The position numbers and the translations under genes are program-made. A model generated the notes under the pieces. That model was not told where the DNA came from and did no database searches. It was given only the letters and a program-made list of their open reading frames with translations. Of a stretch of 64,000 bases of DNA, positions 19,272 to 29,149 are shown piece after piece; the first letter of the stretch is position 1, and every line of letters begins with the position of its first letter. The stretch spans positions 27,715-91,714 of the forward strand of contig JAFEEF010000050.1 of the NCBI GenBank assembly GCA_018241265.1, given 5' to 3'. The stretch is from Pseudomonadota bacterium (lineage in GTDB: Bacteria; Pseudomonadota; Gammaproteobacteria; Burkholderiales; Burkholderiaceae_C).

Positions 19272-20900
19272 ATGAAGACGCTACGCGGATCCTTCCCCAA
19301 CCGGCCGGTGACGGCACTGCTGACCGCGCTGGCGCTGCTCGCCGTCGCCCAGGCGGCCTACGCGGCCAAGACCCTCGTCTACTGCTCCGAAGGCAGCCCC
19401 GAAGGCTTCAACCCGCAGTACTACACGACCGGGACGACCTTCGACGCGGTGTCGGTGCCGATGTTCAACCGGCTCGTGCAGTTCGACACCGGCACGACCA
19501 ACATCGTCCCGGGCCTGGCCGAAAGCTGGACCGCGGCGCCCGACGGCCTCAGCTACACCTTCAAGCTGCGCAAGGGCGTCAAGTTCCACAGCAGCGACAA
19601 GTTCAAGCCGACGCGCGACTTCGACGCCGACGACGTGCTGTTCTCGTTCAATCGCATGGCCGACCCGAACAATCCGTATGCCAAGTCGACGCCGGGGACG
19701 ACCTACGCGTACTACGACGACATGGGGATGAAGGAGATCATCGACCACGTCGAGAAGGTCGATCCGCTGACGGTGAAGTTCGTGCTGAAGAAGCCGGAGG
19801 CGCCGTTCCTCGCCGACATCGCGATGGACTTCGCGTCCATCCTGTCGGCCGAATACGCCGAGAAGATGAAGGCGGCCGGCACGCTCGACGTGATCGACCG
19901 CGAGCCGATCGGCACCGGCCCGTTCCAGTTCTCGTCGTACCAGAAGGACGCGGTGATCCGCTACAAGGCCTTCGACGGCTACTGGGGCGGCCGGCCGAAG
20001 ATCGACAACCTCGTGTTCGCGATCACGACCGATGCGTCGGTGCGCTACGCCAAGCTGAAGGCCGGCGAATGCCATGCGATGGCGTTCCCGAAGCCGGCCG
20101 ACGTGGAGCTGATGAAGAAGGATCCGGCGATCAACCTCCTGTCGCAGCAGGGCCTGAACGTCGGCTACATCGCGTTCAACGTCGAGAAGAAGCCGTTCGA
20201 CAACAAGCTCGTGCGGCAGGCGTTGAACATGGCGGTCAACAAGAAGGCGATCCTCGACACGGTGTTCCAGGGCGCGGGCCAGCCGGCCAAGAACCCGATC
20301 CCGCCGACGCTCTGGTCGTACGACGACAAGATCAAGGACTATCCGTACGACCCGGCGCAGGCCAAGGCGCTGCTGCAGAAGGCGGGCGTCGCGGCCGGTA
20401 CCGAGGTCGACCTCTGGTACCTGCCGGTCACGCGGCCCTACAACCCGGACGGCAAGCGCATGGCCGAGCTGGTGCAGGCCGACTGGGACAAGGTCGGCAT
20501 CAAGGCCAAGCTCGTGACCTTCGAATGGGGCGAGTACAGGAAGCGCAGCAAGGTCGGCGAGCAGCAGTCCATCATGTTCGGCTGGTCGGGCGACAACGGC
20601 GACCCCGACAACTTCTTCGTGCCGCTGCTCGGCTGCTCGGCGGTGCAGGGCGGCGGCAACGTCTCGCGCTGGTGCAACAAGGAGTTCGAGGACCTGATCC
20701 AGAAGGCCAAGACCACGACCAAGCAGGCCGACCGCGCGGCGCTCTACATGAAGGCGCAGGTGATCTTCCATGAAGAGGCGCCATGGATCCCGATCGCGCA
20801 CTCGGTGCGCTTCGATCCGGTGAGGAAGGAAGTCATCGGCTACAAGATGGATGCGACGGCGCACCATTACTTCGACAAGGTGGATCTGGCGGGCAAGTAG
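19272..20900 (+). CDS. dppA: dipeptide-binding periplasmic protein DppA
   Basis: This 542-residue protein starts at ATG 19272; the frame is open further upstream, but the signal peptide MKTLRGSFPNRPVTALLTA... with AYAAK cleavage fixes the start. It is a cluster C (SBP_bac_5) binding protein: LVYCSEGSPEGFNPQ at the mature N-terminus is typical of DppA, as are ADDVLFSFNRM, PIGTGPFQF and FGWSGDNGDPDNF. It captures dipeptides, and in many bacteria also delta-aminolevulinate or heme, for the DppBCDF transporter encoded immediately downstream. A single-codon choice of start does not alter the call. Confidence 0.94.
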   Translation: MKTLRGSFPNRPVTALLTALALLAVAQAAYAAKTLVYCSEGSPEGFNPQYYTTGTTFDAVSVPMFNRLVQFDTGTTNIVPGLAESWTAAPDGLSYTFKLRKGVKFHSSDKFKPTRDFDADDVLFSFNRMADPNNPYAKSTPGTTYAYYDDMGMKEIIDHVEKVDPLTVKFVLKKPEAPFLADIAMDFASILSAEYAEKMKAAGTLDVIDREPIGTGPFQFSSYQKDAVIRYKAFDGYWGGRPKIDNLVFAITTDASVRYAKLKAGECHAMAFPKPADVELMKKDPAINLLSQQGLNVGYIAFNVEKKPFDNKLVRQALNMAVNKKAILDTVFQGAGQPAKNPIPPTLWSYDDKIKDYPYDPAQAKALLQKAGVAAGTEVDLWYLPVTRPYNPDGKRMAELVQADWDKVGIKAKLVTFEWGEYRKRSKVGEQQSIMFGWSGDNGDPDNFFVPLLGCSAVQGGGNVSRWCNKEFEDLIQKAKTTTKQADRAALYMKAQVIFHEEAPWIPIAHSVRFDPVRKEVIGYKMDATAHHYFDKVDLAGK

Positions 20901-20912
20901 CGCGCGCTCCTT

Positions 20913-20937
20913 CCCCCTTTCCCGGAGGGAGAGGGGG
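20913..20937. repeat. GC-rich hairpin between dppA and dppB (REP-like)
   Basis: CCCCCTTTCCC (20913-20923) faces GGGAGAGGGGG (20927-20937) across a GGA loop with one mismatch. It fills the 46-bp gap between the binding-protein gene and the first permease gene and places GGGAGAGGGGG as the likely ribosome site of dppB. The arms resemble those of the frc intergenic hairpins (CCCTCTCCCGC/GCGGGAAAGGG). Confidence 0.6.
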
Positions 20938-20946
20938 CCAACCCCA

Positions 20947-21957
20947 GTGTTCACCTTCCTCCTCAAGCGCCTCGGCCTCGTCGTGCCGACCTTCGTCGGC
21001 ATCACGCTGCTCGTCTTCGCGCTGATCCGCCTGCTGCCGGGCGATCCGGTGGAAGCGATGTCGGGCGAGCGCGGCATGACGCCCGAGCGCTACCAGCGCC
21101 TGGTGCACGAGTTCGGCCTCGACCGGCCGCTCGCGGTGCAGTACGGCGACTATGTCTGGAAGGCGCTGCACGCCGATCTCGGCCGCTCGATCGTCACGCA
21201 GGAGCCGATCTTCCGCGAGTTCATGACCTTGTTCCCTGCGACGATCGAGCTGTCGCTGGTCGCGATCCTGTTCGCGTTGATCCTCGGGCTGCCGGCCGGC
21301 ATCCTGGCCGCGGTCAGGCGCAACACCGTGTGGGACTACTCGGTGATGGGCGCGTCGCTGACCGGCTATTCGATGCCGATCTTCTGGTGGGGCCTGTTGC
21401 TGATCCTGACGTTCTCGGTCTGGCTCGGCTGGACGCCGGTGTCGGGCCGCATCGCGATCGAGTACGACATACCGCGCGTCACCGGCTTCATGCTGGTCGA
21501 CGCGCTGCTGTCGTCGGATGCCGGCGCGTTCCGCAGCGCCTGCTCGCACCTCGTGCTGCCGGGGATCGTGCTCGGCACGATCCCGCTCGCGGTGATCGCG
21601 CGCATGACGCGCTCGTCGATGCTCGAGGTGCTGCGCGAGGACTACGTGCGCACCGCGCGCGCCAAGGGCGCCGGCACCTTGCGCGTCGTCGGCATCCATG
21701 CGCTGCGCAACGCGCTGATCCCGGTCGTCACGACGATCGGCCTGCAGATGGGCTCGCTGCTCGCCGGCGCGATCCTCACCGAGACGATCTTCTCGTGGCC
21801 GGGCATCGGCAAGTGGCTGGTCGAGGCGATCCACCGGCGCGACTATCCGGCGGTGCAGGGCGGCATCCTGTTGTCGGCGACCGTGATCATCGGCGTGAAC
21901 CTCGTCGTCGACCTGCTCTACGGGCTGATCAATCCGCGGATACGCCACCATGGCTGA
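20947..21957 (+). CDS. dppB: dipeptide ABC transporter permease DppB
   Basis: This 336-residue protein starts at GTG 20947, giving MFTFLLKRLGLVVPTFVGITLL, shown in part. That matches the usual DppB start and length. Hallmarks are LLPGDPVE, FGLDRPLAVQY and the EAA loop DYVRTARAKGAGTLRVV that contacts the ATPase. It forms the inner-membrane channel with DppC. The purine-rich right arm of the intergenic hairpin serves as ribosome site, so folding of that hairpin could damp translation of dppB. Confidence 0.93.
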   Translation: MFTFLLKRLGLVVPTFVGITLLVFALIRLLPGDPVEAMSGERGMTPERYQRLVHEFGLDRPLAVQYGDYVWKALHADLGRSIVTQEPIFREFMTLFPATIELSLVAILFALILGLPAGILAAVRRNTVWDYSVMGASLTGYSMPIFWWGLLLILTFSVWLGWTPVSGRIAIEYDIPRVTGFMLVDALLSSDAGAFRSACSHLVLPGIVLGTIPLAVIARMTRSSMLEVLREDYVRTARAKGAGTLRVVGIHALRNALIPVVTTIGLQMGSLLAGAILTETIFSWPGIGKWLVEAIHRRDYPAVQGGILLSATVIIGVNLVVDLLYGLINPRIRHHG

Positions 21958-22843
21958 AGCCGCCCGGACGATCGCCGCAGCGCCGCCATCGCCGCTCGCC
22001 GAGTTGTGGCGCGACTTCAAGCGCAGCCGCGGCGCGATGCTCGGGCTCTTCGTCGTCGTGGCGCTGGTGCTCGTCGCCGTGCTCGCCGACGTGATCGCGC
22101 CGTATTCGCCGATCGAGCAGTTCCAGGAGTCGGCGCTGAAGCCGCCGTCGCTGCAGCCGGTCTCCGGCCATGTGTTCCTGCTCGGCACCGATCCGGTCGG
22201 GCGCGATCAGCTCTCGCGGTTGATCCACGGCACGCGGCTGTCGTTGCTGATCGGGCTGGTGGCGGTCGGCCTGTCGTTGTTCGGCGGCGTGCTGCTCGGG
22301 CTGGCGGCGGGCTTCTACCGCGGCGCGGTCGAGTTCTCGATCCTGCGCCTGATGGACATCATGCTCGCGCTGCCCAGCCTGCTGCTCGCGGTCGCGGTCG
22401 TCGCGATCCTCGGGCCGGGACTGATGAACGCGATGTATGCGATCGCGATCGTGATGCTGCCGCACTACGTGCGCCTGACGCGCGCCGCGGTGGTGGGCGA
22501 GCTGACGAAGGACTACGTGCAGGCATCGCGCCTCGCCGGTGCCGGCACGTTGCGGCTGATGTTCGACACCGTGCTGCCGAACTGCGCCGCGCCGCTGATC
22601 GTGCAGGCGACGCTGGGCTTCTCGAGCGCGATCCTCGATGCGGCGGCGCTCGGCTTCCTCGGCCTCGGTGCGCAGCCGCCGACGCCCGAATGGGGCTCGA
22701 TGCTCGCGAGCGCCCTCGAGTTCATCCAGAGCGCCTGGTGGGTCGTGACCTTGCCGGGCCTCGCGATCCTGATCACGGTGCTGGCGTTCAACCTGATGGG
22801 CGACGGCTTGCGCGATGCGCTCGATCCTAGGTTGAAGCGGTGA
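21950..22843 (+). CDS. dppC: dipeptide ABC transporter permease DppC
   Basis: This 297-residue protein has six membrane helices and the OppC/DppC signature [15 protein letters not shown] near residues 82-96. The EAA loop is [18 protein letters not shown]. The start overlaps the end of dppB by eight bases, indicating translational coupling. It pairs with DppB as the heterodimeric permease for dipeptides. Confidence 0.93.
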   Translation: MAEAARTIAAAPPSPLAELWRDFKRSRGAMLGLFVVVALVLVAVLADVIAPYSPIEQFQESALKPPSLQPVSGHVFLLGTDPVGRDQLSRLIHGTRLSLLIGLVAVGLSLFGGVLLGLAAGFYRGAVEFSILRLMDIMLALPSLLLAVAVVAILGPGLMNAMYAIAIVMLPHYVRLTRAAVVGELTKDYVQASRLAGAGTLRLMFDTVLPNCAAPLIVQATLGFSSAILDAAALGFLGLGAQPPTPEWGSMLASALEFIQSAWWVVTLPGLAILITVLAFNLMGDGLRDALDPRLKR

Positions 22844-23823
22844 CCGCCATGCCGCTGCTGGAAGTCCAGGACCTCAACGTCGAATTCGGCGCGTTCCGTG
22901 CCGTCGACAACGTCAGCCTGCATGTCGATGCGGGCGAGGTGCTGGGCATCGTCGGCGAATCCGGGTCGGGCAAGAGCGTGAGCGCGCTCGCGCTGATGGG
23001 CCTGATCGACGAGCCGGGCCGCGTGCGCGCCGCGCGCCTCGCGTTCGACGGTCGCGATCTGCTGGCGATGCCGCTGAAGGAGCGCCGTGCGATGCTCGGC
23101 CGCGACATCGCGATGATCTTCCAGGATCCGATGGCGAGCCTGAACCCGTGCTTCACGGTCGCGTTCCAGCTCGTCGAGGCGCTGCGCTTGCACGAGCGCG
23201 GCTCGGCGAAGGCGCTGCGGGCGCGTGCGCTCGAATTGCTGCGCGCGGTCGAGATCCCGGATGCCGAGCGCCGCCTCGACGCCTATCCGCACCAGCTCTC
23301 GGGCGGCATGAGTCAGCGCGTGATGGTCGCGATGGCGCTGGCGTGCAACCCGCGCCTGCTGATCGCCGACGAGCCGACCACGGCGCTCGACGTGACGATC
23401 CAGGCGCAGATGCTCGCGCTGCTGATGAAGCTGCAGCGCGAGCGCGGCATGGCGCTGGTGCTGATCACGCACGATCTGGGCGTCGTCGCCGAAGTCGCGC
23501 AGCGCGTGCTCGTGATGTATGCGGGCGAGGTGGTCGAGACGGCCGGCGTGCCGCAGATCTTCGACGCGCCGCGCCATCCGTACACCGAGGCGCTGCTGGC
23601 CGCGCTGCCCGAGCACAACCTCGGCCGGCGCCGGCTGCGCTCGATGCCGGGCATGGTTCCGGGCGCGCTCGACCGGCCGTCCGGCTGCCTGCTGTCGCCG
23701 CGCTGTCCCTACGTGCAGCCGAAGTGCCGTGCCGAACGGCCCGCGCTCGACGGCGATGCCGGTGCGCAGGCGCGCTGCTACTTCCCGTTGCGCGCGGTGG
23801 ATGCGGCGGGGCAGGTGGCATGA
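22840..23823 (+). CDS. dppD: dipeptide ABC transporter ATP-binding protein DppD
   Basis: This 327-residue ATPase has Walker A GESGSGKS near residues 40-47, signature LSGGMSQRV near 151, and Walker [13 protein letters not shown]. The C-terminal oligopeptide-transporter extension is [14 protein letters not shown], a cysteine-rich motif that holds an iron-sulfur cluster in some DppD/F proteins. The GTG start overlaps the dppC stop (GTGA); ATG at 22849 is an alternative. It works as a heterodimer with DppF. Confidence 0.93.
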   Translation: MTAMPLLEVQDLNVEFGAFRAVDNVSLHVDAGEVLGIVGESGSGKSVSALALMGLIDEPGRVRAARLAFDGRDLLAMPLKERRAMLGRDIAMIFQDPMASLNPCFTVAFQLVEALRLHERGSAKALRARALELLRAVEIPDAERRLDAYPHQLSGGMSQRVMVAMALACNPRLLIADEPTTALDVTIQAQMLALLMKLQRERGMALVLITHDLGVVAEVAQRVLVMYAGEVVETAGVPQIFDAPRHPYTEALLAALPEHNLGRRRLRSMPGMVPGALDRPSGCLLSPRCPYVQPKCRAERPALDGDAGAQARCYFPLRAVDAAGQVA

Positions 23824-23833
23824 GGACCGGACG

Positions 23834-24823
<990 letters not shown>

Positions 24824-24829
24824 GGCTTG

Positions 24830-25339
24830 CTAGAGCGGCGCGCGCGTCGCGTACTCGCGCAGCGCCGTCATCAGGTCGGCCCACCACAGCGCGGTGACGC
24901 GGATGAACTTGGCTTCGGCGTGGCCATGGCGCACCGGATGGTCGAGGCGGATGCGGCTCCAGCCGCGGTGCGTGACGGTCAGCCGCGTGCCGCCCGACGC
25001 GCCGGGCTCGAACAGCGCCTCGACCTCGGTCGCCTCGTCGGGAGCGAAGTTGACCGCGCGCCAACTGAACACCAGTCGATGCGGCGGTTCCCACACCGAG
25101 ACGCGGCCGATCTCGAACACCGTCTCGTGCGCACCGTCGCCCTCGGATTCGAAGATGCGGCCGCCCGGCCCGGGCTCGATGAACAGCATGCCGCGCACGC
25201 TGGCGCTGCTGCGGAAGCGCGGGCCGCGCCGCCACCAGATGTCGATGTCTTCGGTGAAGAGTTCGAACGCCCGCGCCGGTGTCACCGCGAGCGCCACGGT
25301 CACGGTCGCCTGATCGCCCGGCGCATGGTTGCCGGTCAT
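24830..25339 (-). CDS. SRPBCC (AHSA1-like) domain protein
   Basis: This 169-residue START/Bet v 1-like protein has the AHSA1 pattern: TVTVALAVTPARAFELF at the start, then WEPPHRLVFSWR and TRLTVTHRGWSRI. AHSA1-like bacterial proteins bind hydrophobic ligands, and their substrates are mostly unknown. GAGGGA precedes the ATG. It follows an ArsR regulator and a VOC protein on the same strand, a recurrent three-gene arrangement in which the regulator controls the pair. Its 3' end lies six bases from dppF. Confidence 0.85.
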   Translation of the reverse strand: MTGNHAPGDQATVTVALAVTPARAFELFTEDIDIWWRRGPRFRSSASVRGMLFIEPGPGGRIFESEGDGAHETVFEIGRVSVWEPPHRLVFSWRAVNFAPDEATEVEALFEPGASGGTRLTVTHRGWSRIRLDHPVRHGHAEAKFIRVTALWWADLMTALREYATRAPL

Positions 25340-25383
25340 GTTTGTCCCTCGTCGGTTGCGCGCGGCCTGCGCGATCGCCGGAT

Positions 25384-25755
25384 TCAGCGCCGCTGCTTGT
25401 CGGTCGTTGTCGCCTGCGCGTGCGCCTGCAATGACGCAAGCTGATCTTCCCAGAAAGACTGGACTTCGGACAGCCAGTCGCGCAGGTTCGCGAAGGCTTC
25501 GGGGCGCAACCGGTAAAGGCGCACGCGTGCGTCCTCTTCGACCGCGTCATCGACGATCAGGCCGCTCTTGCGCAGCACCTTCAGATGGCGGCTCAGCGCC
25601 GGCGCGGTCATCGCGAGCGCCTCGGCGAGTTCGCCCGCGCGATGCGGCCGCTCGCGCAGCCGTTCGACGACCGCGAGGCGGACCGGGTCGGAGAGCGCCG
25701 CGAAGGTCTCGTGATGGCCGCTGCGCGCGGCCGGCCGCGCCCGCGCACGCTTCAC
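25384..25755 (-). CDS. ArsR-family transcriptional regulator (SRPBCC-linked type)
   Basis: This 123-residue winged-helix protein starts at GTG 25755, overlapping the stop of the VOC gene (GTGA). It has the ArsR core FAALSDPVRLAVVERL, then AELAEALAMTAPALSRHLKVL as recognition region, then LIVDDAVEEDARVRLYRL wing. It lacks the CxC metal site of ArsR/SmtB, as is usual for the subgroup paired with SRPBCC genes. It probably represses its own operon at the dyad at 26242-26265. Confidence 0.88.
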   Translation of the reverse strand: MKRARARPAARSGHHETFAALSDPVRLAVVERLRERPHRAGELAEALAMTAPALSRHLKVLRKSGLIVDDAVEEDARVRLYRLRPEAFANLRDWLSEVQSFWEDQLASLQAHAQATTTDKQRR

Positions 25756-26201
25756 GGATGCGGGTCGCGCAGGCGCTGGGTGAACCACCAGAGATGCCCC
25801 TCGGGATCGACCGCCCCGTAGCTGCGGTCGGCCCAGTAGTCTTCGCCATAGTCGTGCACCGACGGCTCGTCGACGATGCGCGCACCGGCGGCGCGCGCCG
25901 CCTCGCAATGCGCATCGACGTCGTCGACGTAGAGCATCAACCCTTGCGTGTTGCAGCGTGCGCCGAGAGGACTGAGCCGGTCGATGCCATAGCGCGCATC
26001 GGGCCCGGCCTTCTCGGACGCGACCATCAGGACCGCCTCGCCGTAGGTCAGTTCGCTGTGCTCGATGCGGCCGGGCGCGCCTTCGACCTTCAGGCGCAGC
26101 TCGAAGCCGTAGGCGCGACACAGCCAGTCGATCATCGGGCCGGCGTCGCGGTAGTAGAGGCTGGCCGACAGGCGCGGCCAGCCGGCGGGGGAGGGCTTCA
26201 T
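25752..26201 (-). CDS. VOC-family (glyoxalase/bleomycin-resistance fold) protein
   Basis: This 149-residue protein starts at ATG 26201, chosen over an in-frame TTG at 26216 because AGGAG lies 7 bp before it. Paired beta-alpha-beta-beta-beta modules are visible: SLYYRDAGPMIDWLCRAYGF at the start and GLMLYVDDVDAHCEAARAAG in the second half, ending DPEGHLWWFTQRL. VOC proteins include PhnB-like and dioxygenase-like members, and the substrate is unknown. It is the first gene of the operon with the ArsR and SRPBCC genes. Confidence 0.85.
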   Translation of the reverse strand: MKPSPAGWPRLSASLYYRDAGPMIDWLCRAYGFELRLKVEGAPGRIEHSELTYGEAVLMVASEKAGPDARYGIDRLSPLGARCNTQGLMLYVDDVDAHCEAARAAGARIVDEPSVHDYGEDYWADRSYGAVDPEGHLWWFTQRLRDPHP

Positions 26202-26241
26202 CGCGGACTCCTGCAACTGGTTGATTGGCGAATCTTAGAAT

Positions 26242-26265
26242 ATTTAACTCAATCGTCAAGTAAAT
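26242..26265. promoter_or_regulatory. candidate ArsR operator between the VOC operon and proA
   Basis: TTAACT (26244-26249) and AGTAAA (26259-26264) form an imperfect inverted repeat with a nine-base centre. They are flanked by matching AT/AT, in an AT-rich island that stands out from GC-rich DNA. It lies 41 bp upstream of the VOC start. ArsR regulators commonly bind AT-rich dyads here, so autoregulation is likely, but which protein binds is inferred. Confidence 0.45.
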
Positions 26266-26338
26266 GACTGAGGAGAGATGCAGCGCGGCGCAAGTTCCGG
26301 CCCGCGCCCGGCCGGCACGCTTTTGCGACAATCGCCCG

Positions 26339-27619
26339 ATGACCGCACACGATCTGCAAGCCACGCTCGCCCACATGGGCGCCGAGGCGCGCGCCGCGAG
26401 CGCCCGCATGGCCGCGTCGTCGGTGGCCCAGCGCAATGCCGCGCTGCATGCGCTGGCGCGTCGCCTGCGCGCCGAGCGCGGCGCGCTGCAGGCCGCCAAT
26501 GCGGAAGACGTCGCCGGCGCCGAAGCGGCCGGCCTGGCCGCGCCGCTCGTCGACCGGCTGCGCCTGGGCGACCGCGCGATCGAGACCGTCGCCGCCGGCT
26601 GCGAGCAGATCGCCGCGATGCCCGATCCGATCGGCGAGATCAGCGGGCTCGTCGAGCAGCCGAGCGGCATCCGCGTCGGCCGCATGCGCGTGCCGCTCGG
26701 CGTGTTCGGCATGATCTACGAGAGCCGGCCCAACGTGACGATCGAGGCGGCGTCGCTCGCGATCAAGAGCGGCAATGCCTGCATCCTGCGCGGCGGCTCC
26801 GAGGCGATCCGCTCGAACCTCGCGCTCTGGCGCCTCGTGCAGGACGCGCTCGCCGAAGCCGGCTTGCCGCCCGCCGCGGTGCAACTGGTGCAGACGACCG
26901 ACCGCGCGATGGTCGGCCTGCTGGTCGCGGCGCCCGAGGCGATCGACGTGATCATTCCGCGCGGCGGCAAGGGGCTGATCGAGCGCATCGCGCGCGAGGC
27001 GCGCGTGCCGGTGATCAAGCACCTCGACGGCAACTGCCACGTCTACGTCGACGCGAGCGCCGACCTCGAGATGGCGCTCGCCGTGACCGACAACGCGAAG
27101 ACGCAGAAATACAGCCCGTGCAACGCGGCCGAGTCGCTGCTCGTGCATGCCGACGTCGCGCCGGCGTTCCTGCCGCGCATCGGCGCGGTCTTCGCTGCGA
27201 AGGACGTCGAAATGCGGGCCGACCCGGGCGCGCTGGCGTGGCTGCGCGACGTGCCGGGCGCGCGGCTGGTGCCCGCCGCCGAAAGCGACTGGAGCGAGGA
27301 GTACCTTGCGCCCATCATCAGCGTGAAGGTGGTCGGCTCGCTCGACGAGGCGATCGGCCACATCAACCGCTACGGTTCGCACCACACCGACGCGATCCTG
27401 ACCGACAGCCATGCGAGCGCGACGCGCTTCCTGCGCGAGGTCGACTCGGCCAGCGTGATGGTCAACGCCAGCACGCGCTTCGCCGACGGTTTCGAATACG
27501 GCCTGGGCGCGGAGATCGGCATCAGCACCGACAAGTTTCACGCGCGCGGGCCGGTCGGGCTCGAAGGGCTGACGTCGCAGAAGTGGGTCGTGCTGGGACG
27601 CGGCGAAGTGCGCCGTTGA
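26339..27619 (+). CDS. proA: gamma-glutamyl phosphate reductase
   Basis: This 426-residue NADPH-dependent enzyme makes glutamate-5-semialdehyde in proline synthesis. Features are [14 protein letters not shown] near residues 120-133, [19 protein letters not shown], and the catalytic-cysteine segment [12 protein letters not shown] near residue 260. The C-terminus [17 protein letters not shown] is also diagnostic. ATG at 26339 fits the usual N-terminus and length; the frame opens upstream but without homology. proB is not adjacent. Confidence 0.95.
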   Translation: MTAHDLQATLAHMGAEARAASARMAASSVAQRNAALHALARRLRAERGALQAANAEDVAGAEAAGLAAPLVDRLRLGDRAIETVAAGCEQIAAMPDPIGEISGLVEQPSGIRVGRMRVPLGVFGMIYESRPNVTIEAASLAIKSGNACILRGGSEAIRSNLALWRLVQDALAEAGLPPAAVQLVQTTDRAMVGLLVAAPEAIDVIIPRGGKGLIERIAREARVPVIKHLDGNCHVYVDASADLEMALAVTDNAKTQKYSPCNAAESLLVHADVAPAFLPRIGAVFAAKDVEMRADPGALAWLRDVPGARLVPAAESDWSEEYLAPIISVKVVGSLDEAIGHINRYGSHHTDAILTDSHASATRFLREVDSASVMVNASTRFADGFEYGLGAEIGISTDKFHARGPVGLEGLTSQKWVVLGRGEVRR

Positions 27620-27665
27620 GGCGCCGGAGCGAGGCGCCTATGAAATTGCGCAGCGCAGGCGACTC

Positions 27666-27719
27666 GACTCAGGGGCCTCCAGGCCTTCCGCGAAGTGAAT
27701 GCCTCTCAGCCCCTGAGTC
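27666..27719. repeat. 11-bp perfect inverted repeat in the queC leader
   Basis: GACTCAGGGGC (27666-27676) and GCCCCTGAGTC (27709-27719) are perfectly complementary, enclosing 32 bases. The right arm ends one base before the queC ATG. In RNA this would fold the whole ribosome-binding region into a long stem. The sequence does not resemble a preQ1 riboswitch. Confidence 0.55.
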
Positions 27720-27720
27720 C

Positions 27721-28434
27721 ATGGCCGATCCGCGCCGCGCCCTCGTGCTGTACTCGGGCGGGCAGGATTCGACCGTCTGCCTGGCTTGGGCGCTCGAACG
27801 CTACGCGCATGTCGAGACCATCGGCTTCGACTATCGCCAGCGCCATGCCGTCGAGCTCGAATGCCGGCTCGACGTGCGCCATGCGCTGGTCGCGGCGTTT
27901 CCGCGCTGGGCCGCGCGGCTCGGCCAGGATCACCTGCTCGACCTCGCGCTGCTCGGCCGGATCTCCGATACCGCGCTGACCGACGCGCGCGCGATCGAGA
28001 TGAGCGCGAACGGGTTGCCGAACACCTTCGTGCCGGCGCGCAACCTGCTGTTCTTCACGTTCGCCGCCTCGGTCGCCCATCGGCGCGGCCTGAGCGTGCT
28101 GGTCGGCGGCATGTGCGAGACCGACTACTCCGGCTACCCGGACTGTCGCGACAACACGCTGAAGGCGCTGCAGGTCGCGATCAGCCTCGGGCTCGACGCG
28201 CCGATGACCATCGAGACGCCGCTGATGTGGGTCGACAAGGCGGCAACCTGGGCGCTCGCCGACACGCTCGGCGGTGCGGCCTTCGTCGACCTGATCGTCG
28301 AGCGCACCCACTCCTGCTATCTCGGCGACCGCACGCGGCGCCACCCCTGGGGACGCGGCTGCGGCGCCTGCCCGGCCTGCGAGCTGCGCCGCGCAGGCTA
28401 CGCGCAGTGGCAGGCGGCGCGCGCGGACCGCTGA
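27721..28434 (+). CDS. queC: 7-cyano-7-deazaguanine synthase
   Basis: This 237-residue protein converts 7-carboxy-7-deazaguanine to preQ0 for queuosine tRNA modification. The ATP pyrophosphatase loop YSGGQDST sits at residues 11-18, and the zinc-binding cysteines are at the C-terminus (THSCYLGDR ... [11 protein letters not shown]). [15 protein letters not shown] is also typical. ATG at 27721 gives the normal N-terminus, but no ribosome site precedes it; an in-frame ATG at 27640, with GAGG upstream, would add 27 residues. A perfect stem overlaps the region between the two starts. The 3' end overlaps a convergent ArsR gene by 37 bp. Confidence 0.93.
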   Translation: MADPRRALVLYSGGQDSTVCLAWALERYAHVETIGFDYRQRHAVELECRLDVRHALVAAFPRWAARLGQDHLLDLALLGRISDTALTDARAIEMSANGLPNTFVPARNLLFFTFAASVAHRRGLSVLVGGMCETDYSGYPDCRDNTLKALQVAISLGLDAPMTIETPLMWVDKAATWALADTLGGAAFVDLIVERTHSCYLGDRTRRHPWGRGCGACPACELRRAGYAQWQAARADR

Positions 28435-29132
28435 GCGGCGGCGCCCAGCCACGGTTCCAAGGCTTGCGCGCCGGGCGGCGTGAGCTGCAGCGCGCGCGAG
28501 CCGGCGGTGCGGCGCAGCCAGTCGCGCTCGAGGCCGAGCTCGAACAGCGCGACCGCCAGGCTGCCGGCCAGATGATCGCGCCGCTCCGACCAGTCGAAGC
28601 AGGCGTGCGCGAAGCGGCGCGTGTCCGTCGCGTCGTCGCCTTGCGGCAGCGCGACGCCGAGCGCCGCGAGCTCGTCGCGGCCGCGGCTGCTCAATGCATA
28701 GTGGCCGCCGCTCGGCACCAGCGTCTCGCGCACGAGCAGGCCTTCGAACAGCGCCACGCCGAGTTCGCCGGCGACATGGCTGTAGCAGGTGCGCGCTGCC
28801 TTCAGCGGCCGGTACGCGCCGCGTGCCCATTTGTCGTCGTGCGCGCTGCGTTCGGCGACGAACGACAGCGCCTCCAGCACCTTGGCGACCTCGGCGTCGG
28901 CCAGCCGCAGGTAGCGGTGGCGCCCCTGGCTGCGCAGCACGACGAGTTCGGCATCGATCAGCTTGGCGATGTGCGCGCTCGCCGCCGACGCGCCGATGCC
29001 GGCGGCCGCGGCCAGTTCGCCCGCGGCGAGGTACTGCCCGCCCATCAGCGCGGCCAGCATGCGTGCCCGGGTCGGGTCGCCGATCATCGCGGCGACTTTC
29101 GCGAAGCGGGGTTCGGGCGCAGGGGATGGCAT
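28398..29132 (-). CDS. ArsR-family regulator with duplicated C-terminal domain
   Basis: This 244-residue protein has an ArsR winged helix in residues 8-90 ([32 protein letters not shown]). It then carries two copies of a Cys/His-containing helix motif: [16 protein letters not shown] near residue 112 and [22 protein letters not shown] near residue 190 (shown in parts). This longer ArsR subfamily often sits with transporter genes. It ends CHCA. GGAG lies before the ATG. It follows the TauE/SafE gene by 17 bp, so the two are one operon, probably controlled at the palindrome 29972-29989. Its 3' end runs 37 bp into queC on the other strand. Confidence 0.85.
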   Translation of the reverse strand: MPSPAPEPRFAKVAAMIGDPTRARMLAALMGGQYLAAGELAAAAGIGASAASAHIAKLIDAELVVLRSQGRHRYLRLADAEVAKVLEALSFVAERSAHDDKWARGAYRPLKAARTCYSHVAGELGVALFEGLLVRETLVPSGGHYALSSRGRDELAALGVALPQGDDATDTRRFAHACFDWSERRDHLAGSLAVALFELGLERDWLRRTAGSRALQLTPPGAQALEPWLGAAAQRSARAACHCA

Positions 29133-29149
29133 CGTGGTCTCCAAAAGGA

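Noticed and set aside
17459..19272. Integrated mobile element bounded by repeats
   Set aside because: The islet is low in GC, but I found no integrase, transposase, direct repeats at the edges or tRNA next to it. Foreign origin is inferred from composition only.
27640..27720. preQ1 riboswitch upstream of queC
   Set aside because: The leader has an inverted repeat but none of the compact preQ1 aptamer features, such as the A-rich tail pseudoknot. It is reported only as a stem.
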